A stretch of 64,000 bases of DNA. It comes from Allolobophora icterica. Taxonomy: Eukaryota; Annelida; Clitellata; Crassiclitellata; Lumbricidae. A program made the position numbers and the translations under genes. Where the stretch lies: positions 35,263,055-35,327,054 of the forward strand of contig OY744613.1 in NCBI GenBank assembly GCA_963556255.1, given 5' to 3'. Of the stretch, positions 11,867-23,254 are shown one piece after another; position 1 is the first letter of the stretch; each line of letters opens with the position of its first letter. The notes under the pieces were generated by a model. The model did no database searches. It worked only from the letters and a program-made list of their open reading frames with translations, and was not told where the DNA came from.

Positions 11867-11960
11867 TTTTTTCTCAGCTGTTCTGTATACATGTACTTAA
11901 TGTTTTACACTCATTTTTTCTCAGCTGTTCTGTATACATGTACTTAATGTTTTACACTCA
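11867..11960. repeat. 47-bp perfect tandem duplication
   Basis: Two adjacent identical copies (11867-11913 and 11914-11960) begin TTTTTTCTCAGCTGTTCTGT and end TTTTACACTCA. They lie just upstream of the Sprouty exon and duplicate a pyrimidine-rich TTTTTTCTCAG acceptor-like sequence. Confidence 0.95.
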
Positions 11961-11988
11961 GGAAACAGCTTGACTTTTAAGTAATGCA

Positions 11989-12002
11989 TTTTGTTGTTGT
12001 AG
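11989..12002 (+). other. candidate 3' splice site before the Sprouty start
   Basis: TTTTGTTGTTGTAG|TGATCAGCCAATGG places an AG at 12001-12002, eleven bases before the ATG. The tract is T/G-rich rather than a clean pyrimidine tract. The duplicated TTTCTCAG sites just upstream (about 11870 and 11917) and the CTCAG at about 11957 are alternatives. Confidence 0.4.
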
Positions 12003-12012
12003 TGATCAGCCA

Positions 12013-13332
12013 ATGGAGGTGGAGTCCATAGTGTTGACCCCTGGACACCTGAGTGCCCTTGATACTGGATCAACACAGATCAAAGTATCTGCACTGTTGG
12101 ACGATGAGATGCTGGAGATACCACCGGCACTGGTTGCGCCTCCAATTCCACTGCGCACTGAAGTAAATGATAAGGCGACAAAGACAAAAGAGAGGAGGCA
12201 CCTGTTTCCAATCGAGTGTGGCGACATGGAACATCACTCGGAACTGAATGGTATTCTCATTTGTGCAAAAGATCACCTCTGCCCACCGCTGCCTCCTCGA
12301 GAACCTCTGAGACGAAGTGTCTCCCTAACCCACCGGCCACCACCCCCTCCTGCTCGATTTCTTCTCCAGAACAACTTGAATGACTCATTGCATGAGCCGA
12401 CACTTCACCAACCACTGGCACATGCGCCTATTCCACCAAGAACAGTCAGCCGCACTCTTGCAAGGTCAGCACCACTTCTGGACCAGGTGATCCCTGTATC
12501 ACGATGGCCTCTGAGAGAGCGTCCAACCCACATTGTTCCGAGTCGGCCAGTTCATGTCATACCTCTGACCCGCTGGCCACTCCCAGAGGCGACTGGTCGA
12601 CTAGCCATGGACTGCATTGTGACGAAGGTGAGCGGTGGGAACGAGTATGTCGACAGCCCAACTCTGACACGAGATCGTGGTCGACACTTATGCTCGAAGA
12701 GTGGTGGAGATCGATCACCACATCCAGTGCTGCACCTGATTCATCCGATTAGTGAACCGGAACCGAGTGTCCCAGGCACCAATGGAAACCTCTCCATCGA
12801 TGTTGTTGATGCTGATCCACATCCGGCATCTGTGGCAGAAAAAAAGGGACTCATTCTGAAGCTTCAACGTTTTATGCGACGCGTGAAGCGTTCAACAGAT
12901 GACCCAAGTGGCTGTAAGGGTCGAACTATTTGCAGACGCTGTGGCCGGTGCTGCTGCCCTGAGTGCACTCGGTCGAACATTGTGCTGCGCTGCTGTGGAA
13001 GCCAACGTGGATGTAGTGCAGAATCAGTGATCGACGTCTGCAGCTGCATGTGCTGTGTGCGTCCCATCTTCTACCACTGTCTAAAGGATGAGAATGGGGA
13101 AGAAGACTGCTCGGAAGAACCGTGCGCATGCTGTGGTCGTCCGCACTGTGCGCTTCGCTGGACGATAATGGCATTGCTGGCACCCTGCCTGCCGTGCCTC
13201 TGTTGTTACCTTCCTTTGCGCTGTGCCCTACGATCATGCCGTGCAGGCTGTGGGGGTCCTGGGTGCCACTGCCCAAGGAATCTTCCACCGGGCATCAAGG
13301 GGCTTCTCGAGTCGGAGAGCTCCAGCGCATAG
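12013..13332 (+). CDS. spry: Sprouty, RTK/Ras-MAPK feedback inhibitor
   Basis: Encodes 439 residues. The C-terminal Sprouty domain spans about residues 301-421: CGRCCCPECTR, CSAESVIDVCSCMCCV, IFYHC, EEPCACCG, then the hydrophobic, cysteine-dense LAPCLPCLCCYLPLRCAL, which in the family is palmitoylated and targets membranes. Residues 209-215 read GNEYVDS, matching the conserved N-E/D-Y motif whose phosphotyrosine binds Cbl in Sproutys; Tyr is at 212. The N-terminal half has proline-rich stretches (91-113, 136-142). Known family role: feedback inhibition of FGF/EGF receptor signalling to ERK. The whole protein lies in one exon, as in vertebrate Spry genes. The ATG at 12013 is the first in frame after a possible splice acceptor. 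No frameshift or stop is present, so the gene looks intact. Confidence 0.96.
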   Translation: MEVESIVLTPGHLSALDTGSTQIKVSALLDDEMLEIPPALVAPPIPLRTEVNDKATKTKERRHLFPIECGDMEHHSELNGILICAKDHLCPPLPPREPLRRSVSLTHRPPPPPARFLLQNNLNDSLHEPTLHQPLAHAPIPPRTVSRTLARSAPLLDQVIPVSRWPLRERPTHIVPSRPVHVIPLTRWPLPEATGRLAMDCIVTKVSGGNEYVDSPTLTRDRGRHLCSKSGGDRSPHPVLHLIHPISEPEPSVPGTNGNLSIDVVDADPHPASVAEKKGLILKLQRFMRRVKRSTDDPSGCKGRTICRRCGRCCCPECTRSNIVLRCCGSQRGCSAESVIDVCSCMCCVRPIFYHCLKDENGEEDCSEEPCACCGRPHCALRWTIMALLAPCLPCLCCYLPLRCALRSCRAGCGGPGCHCPRNLPPGIKGLLESESSSA

Positions 13333-14519
13333 ATCATCTTGTGTTCGTAATCTGAGTTGTCTTTTATCTCATCTGCTGTTGCCAGTTTTGAGAAGAGCAC
13401 TTGAAGTTCCTGCCATATCTTTCCTTTTTGCGCCAGTACATCGTCGTCGTGTGTCTGTCTTGGAATGAGTTCTTACTACAACATGGTTGAGGTGAAGATT
13501 TTATTGTAGTAGCAGTTGGAAGCAACTGCAATAGCGGGTGTTCTCTGAGAGACACCTTAAAACCACATGCAGAGCAATTTAGTCATAGAACTTGAGTCAT
13601 TACGTTGAAAAGCTTGGCATTTGTGAAGTGTGATAGAACATTTTTTGAAGGTTTTGAAAGTTGAGATTCGATAATGTGAAAAACACCAAATGAAAGTTGC
13701 TATGCAAGACATTTTAAAAGTTGTCAACTGTTCTTGTTGGACAATCAAAAGTTCCTTCAAAATTGTAAGTTTAGTACATTGAAACCTTGCTTGCTGTTGG
13801 AGGTGAAATGTATCATCTGAAGTCAAATTTTGAGTCACATTTCACTAGAAGCCAAACACTATTGCTAGAAGTCAATGTCGACGGGTCACTTGCCTCGAAA
13901 AGTCAGATGTGTTGAGTCTAATGTTTCTAAGGTGACGTGAAGGGTTGTATGTCTGCAGATGTAAATGCTTTCAAGGAAATCATACATAATTACTAAAGTC
14001 ATTTGTCATTAAAAATTAAGCGACAATAGGAGATGAATTCCGAAGAAGCCGGGTGCCTCCAAATGCCATGTGCCTTTGATGGCACCTGTGTCTTAGAAGT
14101 AAAATGACAAGAAACTAAATGTTACAGAAAGTAAACGCCATTACCGTTACGAGTCAAAAAAGCCATCAGGCATTAGTTGCACCAGAAAATTTATTTCTCT
14201 GTATTTCTAAGGTCTTGCATGTATACATGATGAATGAACCATAGTGTATCACAAACGGTTATCACAACTTGTAAGCTGTGGTGCAACTTCGAATTTTATG
14301 CTATCAATTGTTTAGCATATCTGAGGAGTTTCGTTTGAATAGTGCTATACAAATGTGCATTTACAATCACAAATGTGATGAATGTTTTAGACATCTGCCA
14401 TAGTGAATCTCTGAGCTGGTTCTCTCTTGCAGAGTGGGTCTGGCTCCTGTGTCTCCATAAATATGTGCTACCCCGTTTTATGCTGTGTCTCCATAAATAT
14501 GTGCTACCCCATTTTAACT
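13333..14519 (+). other. probable Sprouty 3' UTR and flank
   Basis: No open frame with a recognisable product. A variant poly(A) signal ATTAAA lies at 14008-14013; I found no clear AATAAA here. A 28-bp word (CTGTGTCTCCATAAATATGT GCTACCCC) is present twice near 14448 and 14482. Confidence 0.4.
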
Positions 14520-14527
14520 ACCATAAT

Positions 14528-14664
14528 CATAGGCGTAGACTCTGGGGGGCAGCCGGGGCACGTGCCCCCAATAATTGAAATGGACTGTACATCAAATGCA
14601 ACAAGTGTAGAAAGAATAACCAAATGCCCCCCCCCCCAATATTTTGGACAAGTTTACGCCAGTG
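14528..14664. mobile_element. hAT-type MITE, family gamma (137 bp)
   Basis: Starts CATAGGCGTAGACTC and ends AAGTTTACGCCAGTG, with the perfect 8-bp duplication ACCATAAT (14520-14527 and 14665-14672). The interior carries GTGCCCCC and a C run. Its termini resemble the ends found at 881-1175, 2085-2112 and 4250-4268. Confidence 0.9.
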
Positions 14665-14672
14665 ACCATAAT

Positions 14673-16689
14673 GCTCTAATTGTTTTTCTTTGAACTTTAA
14701 GTTCAGAACTTGCTGTCATGTCCATAAATATTGATTTTAGTTGCTACTTTCAGTTCCGACATTCCTTACAAAATGTTGCAATTCTGTTATTTTTGGTTTA
14801 TGTAGAACTTGTACAGTACTTAGTTTTACTATTCAATGTTTAATGATACCCTATTAGAATCAGGTGTACTGGTGTAGTTTTCTCCAGCAAATGATTTAAA
14901 TAGAAGGTACTTTTGAAAGGGTTAGTTAAACAGAATGGCATATATTTACTACATTCTCAACAAAATCAAAATACATGTAAGTAATTAGCTGCCAACTTTT
15001 TGTAATTGATACTGAAATGCTTTTAATACTAACTGTTGTGCTAAATCACTTCTAAAGTTCGTGAAACTGCTTTCAAGATGCAACTGCAGTGAAGTTACCT
15101 GGCCATGGTTGCAAAGAGTTGCAGAAGGTTGTGTTGCTTTGGTTGGAGAGGGTTTTAGTGTTGTGGCTGCAGAATGGTTGGCTTGGTTGCAGAGGGTTTA
15201 ATGCTGTGGTCTTTCACTTTTAATAACACTGTAACAAGCTCATAAGAAACTGTCAGACAATTGATGTTGAGTCTAGGGATCAGTTAACTGATCTAAAAAC
15301 CTTAGGCTCCTTGGAGTAATTCATTTCAGGTTAAAGTATTTTGTTTCTGGTCAAAATGCCTTTTATGAAACGTTTGGCACTTTCGAGACGTTTCTAAAGG
15401 TGCTTCATTGATGTCTATTTTCATAGTTTTTATTTATCACTGCACATGAAAATTGCCATAAATGATGCATTGGCTTAAAATGTCAGTATGCAACTTTGGT
15501 ATGAAATTGTGTACAACTTTTTATCATCCAGTATTCTGGCAGCTTGATCTGCCACATGTTTTTATTCCTTTTCTGTGCTACACTGTGCTATTGTGATTTT
15601 GGTGGATAGGTCTGCTGTAGTTCATGTTGTGTGGGACACGTCCTGGGGAGGGTAGGATGCTGTGATTATGATGCCAGCAAGCGCAGTGAAGTTAAATAAT
15701 GCTGAAGAGTGCAGTTAGTATAAATTTGGATGTGTGACATCCATAGAATACCAAACGTTTTTGGCCAACACTGCCTTCCATGCTTTTGGGGTCAGTAGTT
15801 CAATACCTAGAGGAGTCAGTAGATGAAGAACATGTCCTGCTTTTGGACTGCTGTGGCTTTCTGTGGTCTTCAGCCAAAAGATCAAATGCCAGGACTACTT
15901 CTAGTAATAATAATCCAAGAACTATTGTATAGCCTCTCTAATAATGCTTAAGGTAACAGTCGATAGTTGCTACTAAGCAAAGCCATTGCCTTTGTTTGTG
16001 CACTGCTACAGAAACTTCTACAGAGTTTCTGTAGAAGCACATAGACAACTGTTGCCATTATGTTTATCTTTTACTTTAGCCGTATGAGTTTATTTATCTG
16101 CCATAATGCATGTATTGTTTTCTTGTAGAGCAGCTTTAGTCACAGTTTTTAATATTTTGGTCGGCTGGTCCACCAAAGCCTCTAGTTGTGCTGCCCTTGA
16201 ATCGATGTTCTGACGATGCCTTTGCCAGTTTGTAAGTTAGGTCTTACTCTTAACCTGTTAGCATTTCTCTGACATCGCTATCAGTGGAGTGGATGCAGAA
16301 GATTACTGCTATTTCCTCCCTGACATGTGAACACTTTGCATCCCTGCTGGAAACAGATACATCTATGGATTTCTTCTGCAATTCCCTTGCAAGGTTTTCT
16401 CACATTGGCTATTTACATTCCAGAGATCTGGCATGGGGAATTGCCTCTTGAAACAGTCAACTACACATGTAGTCACATTCTGTATAAGAATGCATTCAGT
16501 CAGCATACATTATAGATCCATCAAAACTGCGGCCATGCTTTGGAGAAGTTTCTGTAGAAGTGCTCATATAAAAGCCCTGTGGTTGAGGGATGCCGAGGTG
16601 TTGCATCTGGTACCAATATGCAAGGACTGTGTGGTGTTGGGGTTCATGTGTGATAAGCCTTGTCACTGTCCTTTGACGCTACATAGTCT
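14673..16689. other. no recognised gene
   Basis: AT-rich sequence. An 11-bp-stem hairpin (CTACAGAAACT / AGTTTCTGTAG) lies near 16007-16037, and a related word recurs near 16548. A GGTTGCAGAGGGTT-rich patch lies at 15100-15205. No domain-bearing frame. Confidence 0.45.
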
Positions 16690-16990
16690 TAACGCATGGT
16701 GTCAGCTTTGGATTGGATCCCTCCATTGGGCTTTGGATGGGTTCCCTCCATTGGGCTTTGGATGGAGCCCTCCATTGGCCTTTGGATTGGATCCCTCCAT
16801 TGGCCTTTGGATCCCTCCATTGGGCTTTGGATGGGTTCCCTCCATTGGGCTTTGGATGGAATCCCTCCATTGGGCTTTGGATGGAATCCATCCATTGGGC
16901 TTTGGATGGAATCCCTCCATTGGGCTTTGGATGGAATCCCTCCATTGGGCTTTGGATGGAATCCCTCCTTTAGGCTTTGGATGGATCCAT
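16690..16990. repeat. 25-bp minisatellite
   Basis: About 12 units of CCCTCCATTGGGCTTTGGAT plus GGAAT, with shorter variants. The period is not a multiple of three, so overlapping frames all read as shuffled PSIGLWMESLHWALDG repeats. These are not proteins. Confidence 0.93.
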
Positions 16991-17049
16991 CATTTAGGTC
17001 GGCGCAGATAGTGTTTTTGTGCTGTACTTAAAAGGCGCTATATTAAGTG

Positions 17050-17295
17050 ACTAGATACATACATACATACATACACACATACATACATACATACAGATGT
17101 GTTAGTTTCTGTGTTTTATGTGCATACATTGGGTATTTCGTACAACGGTTGTCCTCATTACCTATTTTCTTGTATGATAATTAGTCAGTCATCTTATTGC
17201 TTTAAATTCTAAAACAGGATATTATGTATGTTCATATATATATTGTAAATATGTATGATACGACACATGAATATATATATATATATATATACACA
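17050..17295. repeat. microsatellites (ACAT)n and (AT)n
   Basis: ACAT repeats at about 17056-17096 and an AT run at 17270-17292. Confidence 0.9.
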
Positions 17296-18160
17296 TGACT
17301 GACTTGGGATTCATTTGATGCACTCTACCAGCTGAGAGCTCCTCATCAATGACTTGGTTGTCCATCGAATGCACCCTGTGAACTCTGTTTGACGTACTTG
17401 CATTCTTGATTTATCCTTCTTGTGTAGCTACATGTTTACTTCATTACAGGCACACTGTGTACATTTGTGTATGTGCAAGTGTGTGTAATGTATGTGTGCT
17501 GTGTCTAGGCTTATGGGTTATTCAGCAATAGTTTTGCTGTAGGTCTCTCTGTGTGTGACCTTCTACGAACCTCCTAAAGATGTTAATGTTAAGTGCAGCA
17601 CACATGGGAATCACTCATTATTATTAGCAATAGTAAGTACAATAAAAGTTTGTAATCGAAGTGAAATAATTAGCATATTGAAAGCTCTGAAAGTGCTAGA
17701 TGACAATTTTTGCATTGTAATGTATGCTTTAAATGACATGCAGTGTTAAGATCGCTTGCTATTTGCTGGAACTATAATCTCAATATTTGAAAGTTAAGTG
17801 CTTTTGGCAAAATGGTCATAGAATGAGCGATATTTGTATATACATTTAATAGAGAGAGATCTACATATGATGAATCATTGTGTATGCAGATTGCATTAAG
17901 TAATTGAGCAAGATAATGTGTAACAAGTACAGGCCTCGCACTCGTGTGCCCTAAGCATGTGTGTGTATTGTGTATGCAGTTAGGGTACATACGTATGTAC
18001 CCTAACTTCATATATATATATTCATGTATGCGTATAAAATATGTAAAAGTATATAAGGTATAATGGTATAACAATCCTACAATAAATCTGCCAAGGGCTT
18101 TTAATTCTGCCTGAGGCTGTTTGACTTCCTGTGCCTTGGCTCCAGTCACAAAACAACACA
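17296..18160. other. no recognised feature
   Basis: AT-rich sequence with short TGTG-rich patches; no coding signal. Confidence 0.5.
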
Positions 18161-18395
18161 AATGCAGCACACACACACACACACACACATGCACACACAC
18201 ATGCACACACACACACACACACACATGCACAGACACACACACACACATACGCACACACACACACACACATGCACAGACACACACACATACGCACACACAC
18301 ACACACACACACATGCACAGACACACACACACATACGCACACACACACACATGCACAGACACTCACACACATACGCACACACATACACACGTGTA
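18161..18395. repeat. compound (CA)n microsatellite
   Basis: CA runs interrupted by regularly spaced ATGCACAGAC and ATACGCAC words. The long His/Thr and Cys/Val frames across it are artefacts. Confidence 0.97.
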
Positions 18396-18862
18396 CAGTG
18401 ATTGAGCCAACTGTAATTACCAGAATGTATTTCATATCTGGATTTGGAATATACAATGTTGTATGTGAGTGTGTGCTTGGGAGTTGTTGGTTAGGATGTG
18501 GTCTACAGGTTCTTTTAATCTTTAGTACATCTACCATGTGGTTAAGTCATCAGCTGTGGAGACAGAGGATGCTGGATAATGGAAGATGCATCAGCTGTCT
18601 ACAGAGCACTTCTGAGGTGGACCTTGCATTTTCCATGAAAAGTTGACTCCTTTAAAATTAACTCTCCTTCAATCCTTTTGACCGGTGGATATGGCTTAAC
18701 TTAGCACACGTGTAATTATATTTACACTATATTGTAAACATATTATACACATTTCTGTTGCTGGAGTTTTACAGAACACCTTTTCAAATGCCTTTGAAGC
18801 ATATATAACTAAAATAAAAGGGACACATCTCTGTCTGGCATTGTGCATAAACATGCATTGTT
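18396..18862. other. no recognised feature
   Basis: Nothing supported by motif or repeat. Confidence 0.5.
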
Positions 18863-18866
18863 TTAA

Positions 18867-18927
18867 CACTTTAACGACAAGCTGCATTGGTTTCCCTGTT
18901 GCTTTTGGTACACGCTCTGTATAAGTG
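18867..18927. mobile_element. tiny TTAA-flanked MITE (about 61 bp)
   Basis: TTAA (18863-18866), then CACTTTAACGACAAGCTGCA, and at the right TATAAGTG followed by TTAA (18928-18931). It shares its body (GCTGCATTGGTTTCC) with copies at 33086-33153 and about 24178-24240. TTAA flanks suggest piggyBac-type mobilisation. Confidence 0.65.
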
Positions 18928-18931
18928 TTAA

Positions 18932-20270
18932 AGATGTTGTGAGGCAAGTGACATTGCATAAAAAACAAGTATGATATGCAGGCATTTGGTTGATTTCCAT
19001 TTTCTAGTGAAGCATTTCATCGAGTTAACAGTTTTAGGATAGTAGTTGTCATGTTTGTGAAAGGCCTCTGACTTTTTCTGAAGCATGGTAAAATAGACTG
19101 AACGTCAGAGAGACAAATATGGTGGTTCCTGTTTTAAAGAAGACAGTCTTTATAATAGTGCTATCTAACCATGTCATAGTCCTGAAGGTATGCACGCATC
19201 AGCTGCTGGAACAGGGAGCCAGAGCAGATGCTGACTGAAAGCAGTTAAGATGAGCAGATCTTCAGAATTCTAATTTCAGGTCTTGGAAATATGCATATAT
19301 ATTGTATATTTTATATGCATATTTATCTATTTATTATAATACTAGGATGTACATAATAAAAATATGTTAAAAAGTAATTTTAATTTATGTTACAGTAATG
19401 TATGTATATATTGTCCACAGCAGGATATTATATATATATGTGTGCGTGCGTGCGTGTGTGCAGAATACTTAATGCAGTGTATATGGATACTGAATGTGCG
19501 TACATGCTGGTATGTGTATATGTAGCATTTGTAAGGTACAGTCATGTAAAATTGTTGTAAATCTTCACAGCTTGCCTTACTTTCATGAAGGTTGTGTAAA
19601 TAGATGTGAGTCTAGTAATGTACTTTTAGAACAATGATTATGTTCTGTGTGGGAGAAGTAGGACCCTGACATTGTTATTTGGTCTGAATTTCCTTTCATA
19701 TCCTACTGATATTTCAGCCGAGGGTGACTTTGCTGCTGCTGCTGCCGATGTCTATGATGATGATGAGGGTGATTACGGTATGTTGTTGGTGATGATGTTT
19801 TTGTTTGTTAATGTGTCGTGCTAGTGTACAGATTTCAAGCTAGTCATGATTACCAGACATTTTCTGTGAGTGAAAGCACTGACTTTGAACTTTCAATGCA
19901 CATCTAGACGCAATGATTATTAGAATATGATGCATCGTAATTTCTGAGTCGGCAGAAACAGAGGAACACTAAATAAATACTGTATGTAGTAATTAATATT
20001 TTTGTCAACTTTTTTGTAAAATGAGCACATAGCACAAATCAAGAACATCTCAAAATTGCCTTTCAGGATTATTGCATTCTTAGTTTGTTCATCAACCCTG
20101 GGAATGTGCTTTGTGAAATGATTGACTGAAACAACCTCTTGTTTTTGTAAAAATTCTGTTTCTAAACAATATCCTGAGTTTTATTGGACTGTCTTTCAGT
20201 AGTGCATTTGAATTGTAATGTAAATACGTGTACATAATTCAGTATAACATAACTTCATTATACTTTACAA
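18932..20270. other. no recognised feature
   Basis: AT-rich, with small TATG/TGCG and GCT/GAT microsatellite patches (19430-19465, 19730-19770). No coding frame. Confidence 0.5.
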
Positions 20271-20273
20271 CTG

Positions 20274-20690
20274 CTATTCAATAAATTGCCTCCTTACAAA
20301 GTTCGTAAGTACACTTTGAAGGTGGGCAAACGTTAAAGAGCCATAGGTGGACTGGAAGTCGGAAGTTTTCAGTTTAGAGCGAAAGACAGTTTTGGTAGGA
20401 AAGTTGTGTACATGAGGAGGTACAGAGTTCCAAATGGAGAGACCAGCAACTGTGAATGAACACTGGCCAAAGACAAGACGTGTACCAGAAACGGCATACT
20501 TTCCCACAGATGCTGATCAGAAAGAGGATCGGCCTTCAACAGAGCTTCAGAGTCTAACCATGGAAGATAAGTTGGATGGCAGATAACTTGCACATATTTT
20601 GTACATGAACAAAGTGCAGGTGTTATGTGGTCTCTGTAGGAGAGTCCAAGGCACGGTCTTACAGACTGGTGCATTATGCTAGACAAAGGA
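20274..20690 (-). pseudogene. CR1/L2-like LINE C-terminal fragment
   Basis: The reverse frame gives FGQCSFTVAGLSIWNSVPPH and then FRSKLKTSDF, the conserved C-terminal signature. Upstream frames give degraded DHITPALC and PTYLPWL. Frame changes show it is decayed. Confidence 0.8.
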
Positions 20691-21282
20691 AGTGGGGTAG
20701 AGTCTTCAGGACAAGCTTAGACTCAGGGTTTAAAGTTGCAGTAATCAAGTATCATCAGTATCGTCGCTGTGTATCAGTGTTATCAGGCGTGTTTTAAGTC
20801 AGTTCTTGGTATGGCTTCAAAATACAGCGGTATAAAGAGGTTCAGGTGTACTTAGGACATTTTGAAGTTTACATTTGTGTTGATAGGAAAAATGTAACTG
20901 ATTCCAGCACAAAATGAGGAATCATATTATGGCTAGCATGCAGTATTTTTTTATTTCAGTGTTTTAGGCGTAAAAATTGTTTCAAAATTTGTTTACTTAT
21001 TTGAGAATTTATATAGCTTCATTCATGAGTAATCGTTATGCAACTACTTTGAAGTCCTTGTTCTTACTTTTACACTTTCGAACTATATGTGGACAGATAT
21101 GCTACAATTGCTACTGGAAGCTGTTAAGTTCAGTCCCATCAAGTCTACTTTGCGTGTGACGTTTGGATCCTTGTGCAACGCCTTCAGCTCTTAAACCAAC
21201 TTCTTGTACCAAATTCAAAGAGGGCCTGTGACTTGCTACCCTCTGTGAGGTCCTATGAACCATGCTTAATGAGTGCCTATTA
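20691..21282. other. no recognised feature
   Basis: No gene or repeat recognised. Confidence 0.5.
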
Positions 21283-21290
21283 TTTGCCAC

Positions 21291-21561
21291 CAAGGGTGCC
21301 CGCAGCGTGACGCACTGGACGCACGTGCGTCCACCCACCAAATCAAATCCACACAAGGAATCGCACAGATTTTTTTTAAACGGCAATATGGCATGTTAAA
21401 GCATTAGATGTTACCTAAATTGAAATTTTTTATGAGTCATTCTGAGTCATTTCAGTGTATGACTACGAGCGGTGGACAGAGGACGGAAGGGGATGGGAGG
21501 GGTGTGCGTCCAATTTTTTTGGGGTGTGCGTCCAATTTTTTTAAGCCTGCAGGCGTCCCTG
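21291..21561 (+). mobile_element. hAT-like MITE, family delta, copy 2 (271 bp)
   Basis: Starts CAAGGGTGCCCGCAG and ends CTGCAGGCGTCCCTG, flanked by TTTGCCAC (21283-21290) and CTTGCCAC (21562-21569), a 7/8 match. Contains the palindrome GGACGCACGTGCGTCC and two GTGTGCGTCCAATTTTTTT repeats at the right end. An inverted relative lies at 4729-4991. Confidence 0.8.
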
Positions 21562-21624
21562 CTTGCCACTTGCAGTGAGGTCTTGTTTCAACCATATCCT
21601 GACCGCCACATTCACTGGTGTCCT

Positions 21625-22095
21625 ATGATATATCACTGTTAACTAGGTCCTTTTACTAACCACTGTTAACCTAGTCCTATGATTTATCACTGTTAACTAG
21701 GTCCTTTTACTAACCATTGTTAACCTAGTCCTGTGATTTATCACTGTTAGTTAGGTCCTCTTACTAACCACTGTTAACCAAGTCCTATGATTTATCACTG
21801 TTAACTAGGTCCTTTTACTAACCACTGTTAACCAAGTCCTATGATTTATCACTGTTAGTTAGGTCCTCTTACTAACCACTGTTAACCAAGTCCTATGATT
21901 TATCACTGTTAACTAGGTCCTTTTACTAACCACTGTTAACCAAGTCCTATGATTTATCACTGTTAGTTAGGCCCTCTTACTAACCACTGTTAACCAAGTC
22001 CTATGATTTATCACTGTTAACTAGGTCCTTTTACTAACCACTGTTAACCAAGTCCTATGATTTATCACTGTTAGTTAGGTCCTCTTACTAACAAC
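21625..22095. repeat. 27/54/108-bp higher-order tandem repeat
   Basis: The 54-bp unit begins GTCCTATGATTTATCACTGT and is itself two related 27-bp halves (ATCACTGTTAACTAGGTCCT versus ACCACTGTTAACCAAGTCCT). Adjacent 54-bp units alternate between a GTTAACTAGGTCCTTTTAC form and a GTTAGTTAGGTCCTCTTAC form, giving a 108-bp higher-order period. Confidence 0.93.
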
Positions 22096-22431
22096 AACTG
22101 ACCATGCATGATGCAGGTCCTGTGATTCATCACTTGGTGGCCTGACTATTTGTCCTGTTATTGCTCTCAACCAGGTCATATAATACTGCTTTATGCTTGG
22201 TTTGAATATCACTTTTAACCAGATTTTTAACTGTTCAACTTTGTTGTTCAGCTAATGGTTTATTTTGGTTGAGGGTGTCTGAAACCACTCCTTGGAATTT
22301 TCGTGTTTCAGTTTCACTGTTGAACCTGAAATTACAGTTCTTTTGGGATTGCGGCTAGGTCATTGCCTTCTAGACAATGGCCAGGTACTCCATGCATGGT
22401 GGCATTCTGGATATCTATCTATAATATACTT
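22096..22431. other. no recognised feature
   Basis: A short unassigned stretch right of the satellite; it begins with a decayed unit. Confidence 0.45.
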
Positions 22432-22480
22432 ATATAGCGCCCCTTAAAGAAATCTACTTTAATAGGGGCGCAATGTGATG
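22432..22480 (-). repeat. LINE/SINE 3'-end hairpin
   Basis: CTTATATAGCGCCCCTTAAA ... AATAGGGGCGC is the inverse of the GGCGC-stem plus TATATAA tail that closes several LINE copies in this window. Only the tail survives. Confidence 0.6.
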
Positions 22481-23254
22481 GTGCTGCAGAAATCATAGGA
22501 TTGACTGACACTGCAACGTATTTCATAACTGGTTGTCGTTTATGGAGCATCAGGCATCAATGTCCCAATCATGGTTTCCTTAATTAAATTATCATGGCGT
22601 ACCCTGTCTATGTTGGGCGTCTCTTCTGGACGCATTTCCTTGCCGTGTCCCAGACAGCCACGCCACGCCGGGCCCAGAGTCTGCCGATTTTAATTGCCCA
22701 CAGCGCGCCACCATCGCTAGCCCAATCGGACGCGGCTGTGTAACGCCCATCCAGCCTCTAGAAGCCCACGTTCGTGGGCTCACGAGGGAACGGCAGGGCG
22801 GCTCCCGTGGTGGGCCGTTATTATTCTGTACGCCTCATTGAGCCCTGCGCGCTGCACACGCTGCGCCTCTAGGTGTTCTCTGCAGGACCCAGTGTCGATC
22901 AGTGTGGGCTAGCAGTTATTGAGCCCAGCGTCGGCACTACGAGGGCCCTTATTGGCAAAATGTTGACCAACTGTGGGGGCTATGATGGTGCCTGCAAATG
23001 GGACTGTCTTTATCGTCCATTGTGCCTACAGTAGCCCACACTGCTGCCACATGGGCGAACGTCGGCAAACTGTGGGCCTATGAATGTTGTTTTTAGGGAT
23101 TGACAGATGATTTTTTGTATGTTTGGTATTTCCAATCTTAAAAGTACACAATCCAACCAAGACCATGCACTTCTGACATTGGATTGAACAGCTGTAAATA
23201 TAGCTAATGCATGGCATACAAAAAAGTCCAGTTTCTATGAAAATAATTACATGT
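22481..23254. other. unassigned, GC-rich in the middle
   Basis: 22600-22960 is GC-rich with CpGs (CCACGCCACGCCGGGCCCAG). No recognisable frame. It could be a repeat not otherwise represented here. Confidence 0.4.

Noticed and set aside
16433..17031. Several overlapping 70-190-codon frames with GLWMESLHWALDG repeats
   Set aside because: They are three phases of one 25-bp minisatellite.
21625..22095. CRISPR-like array
   Set aside because: Repeats are contiguous with no unique spacers and the genome is clearly animal; it is a satellite.
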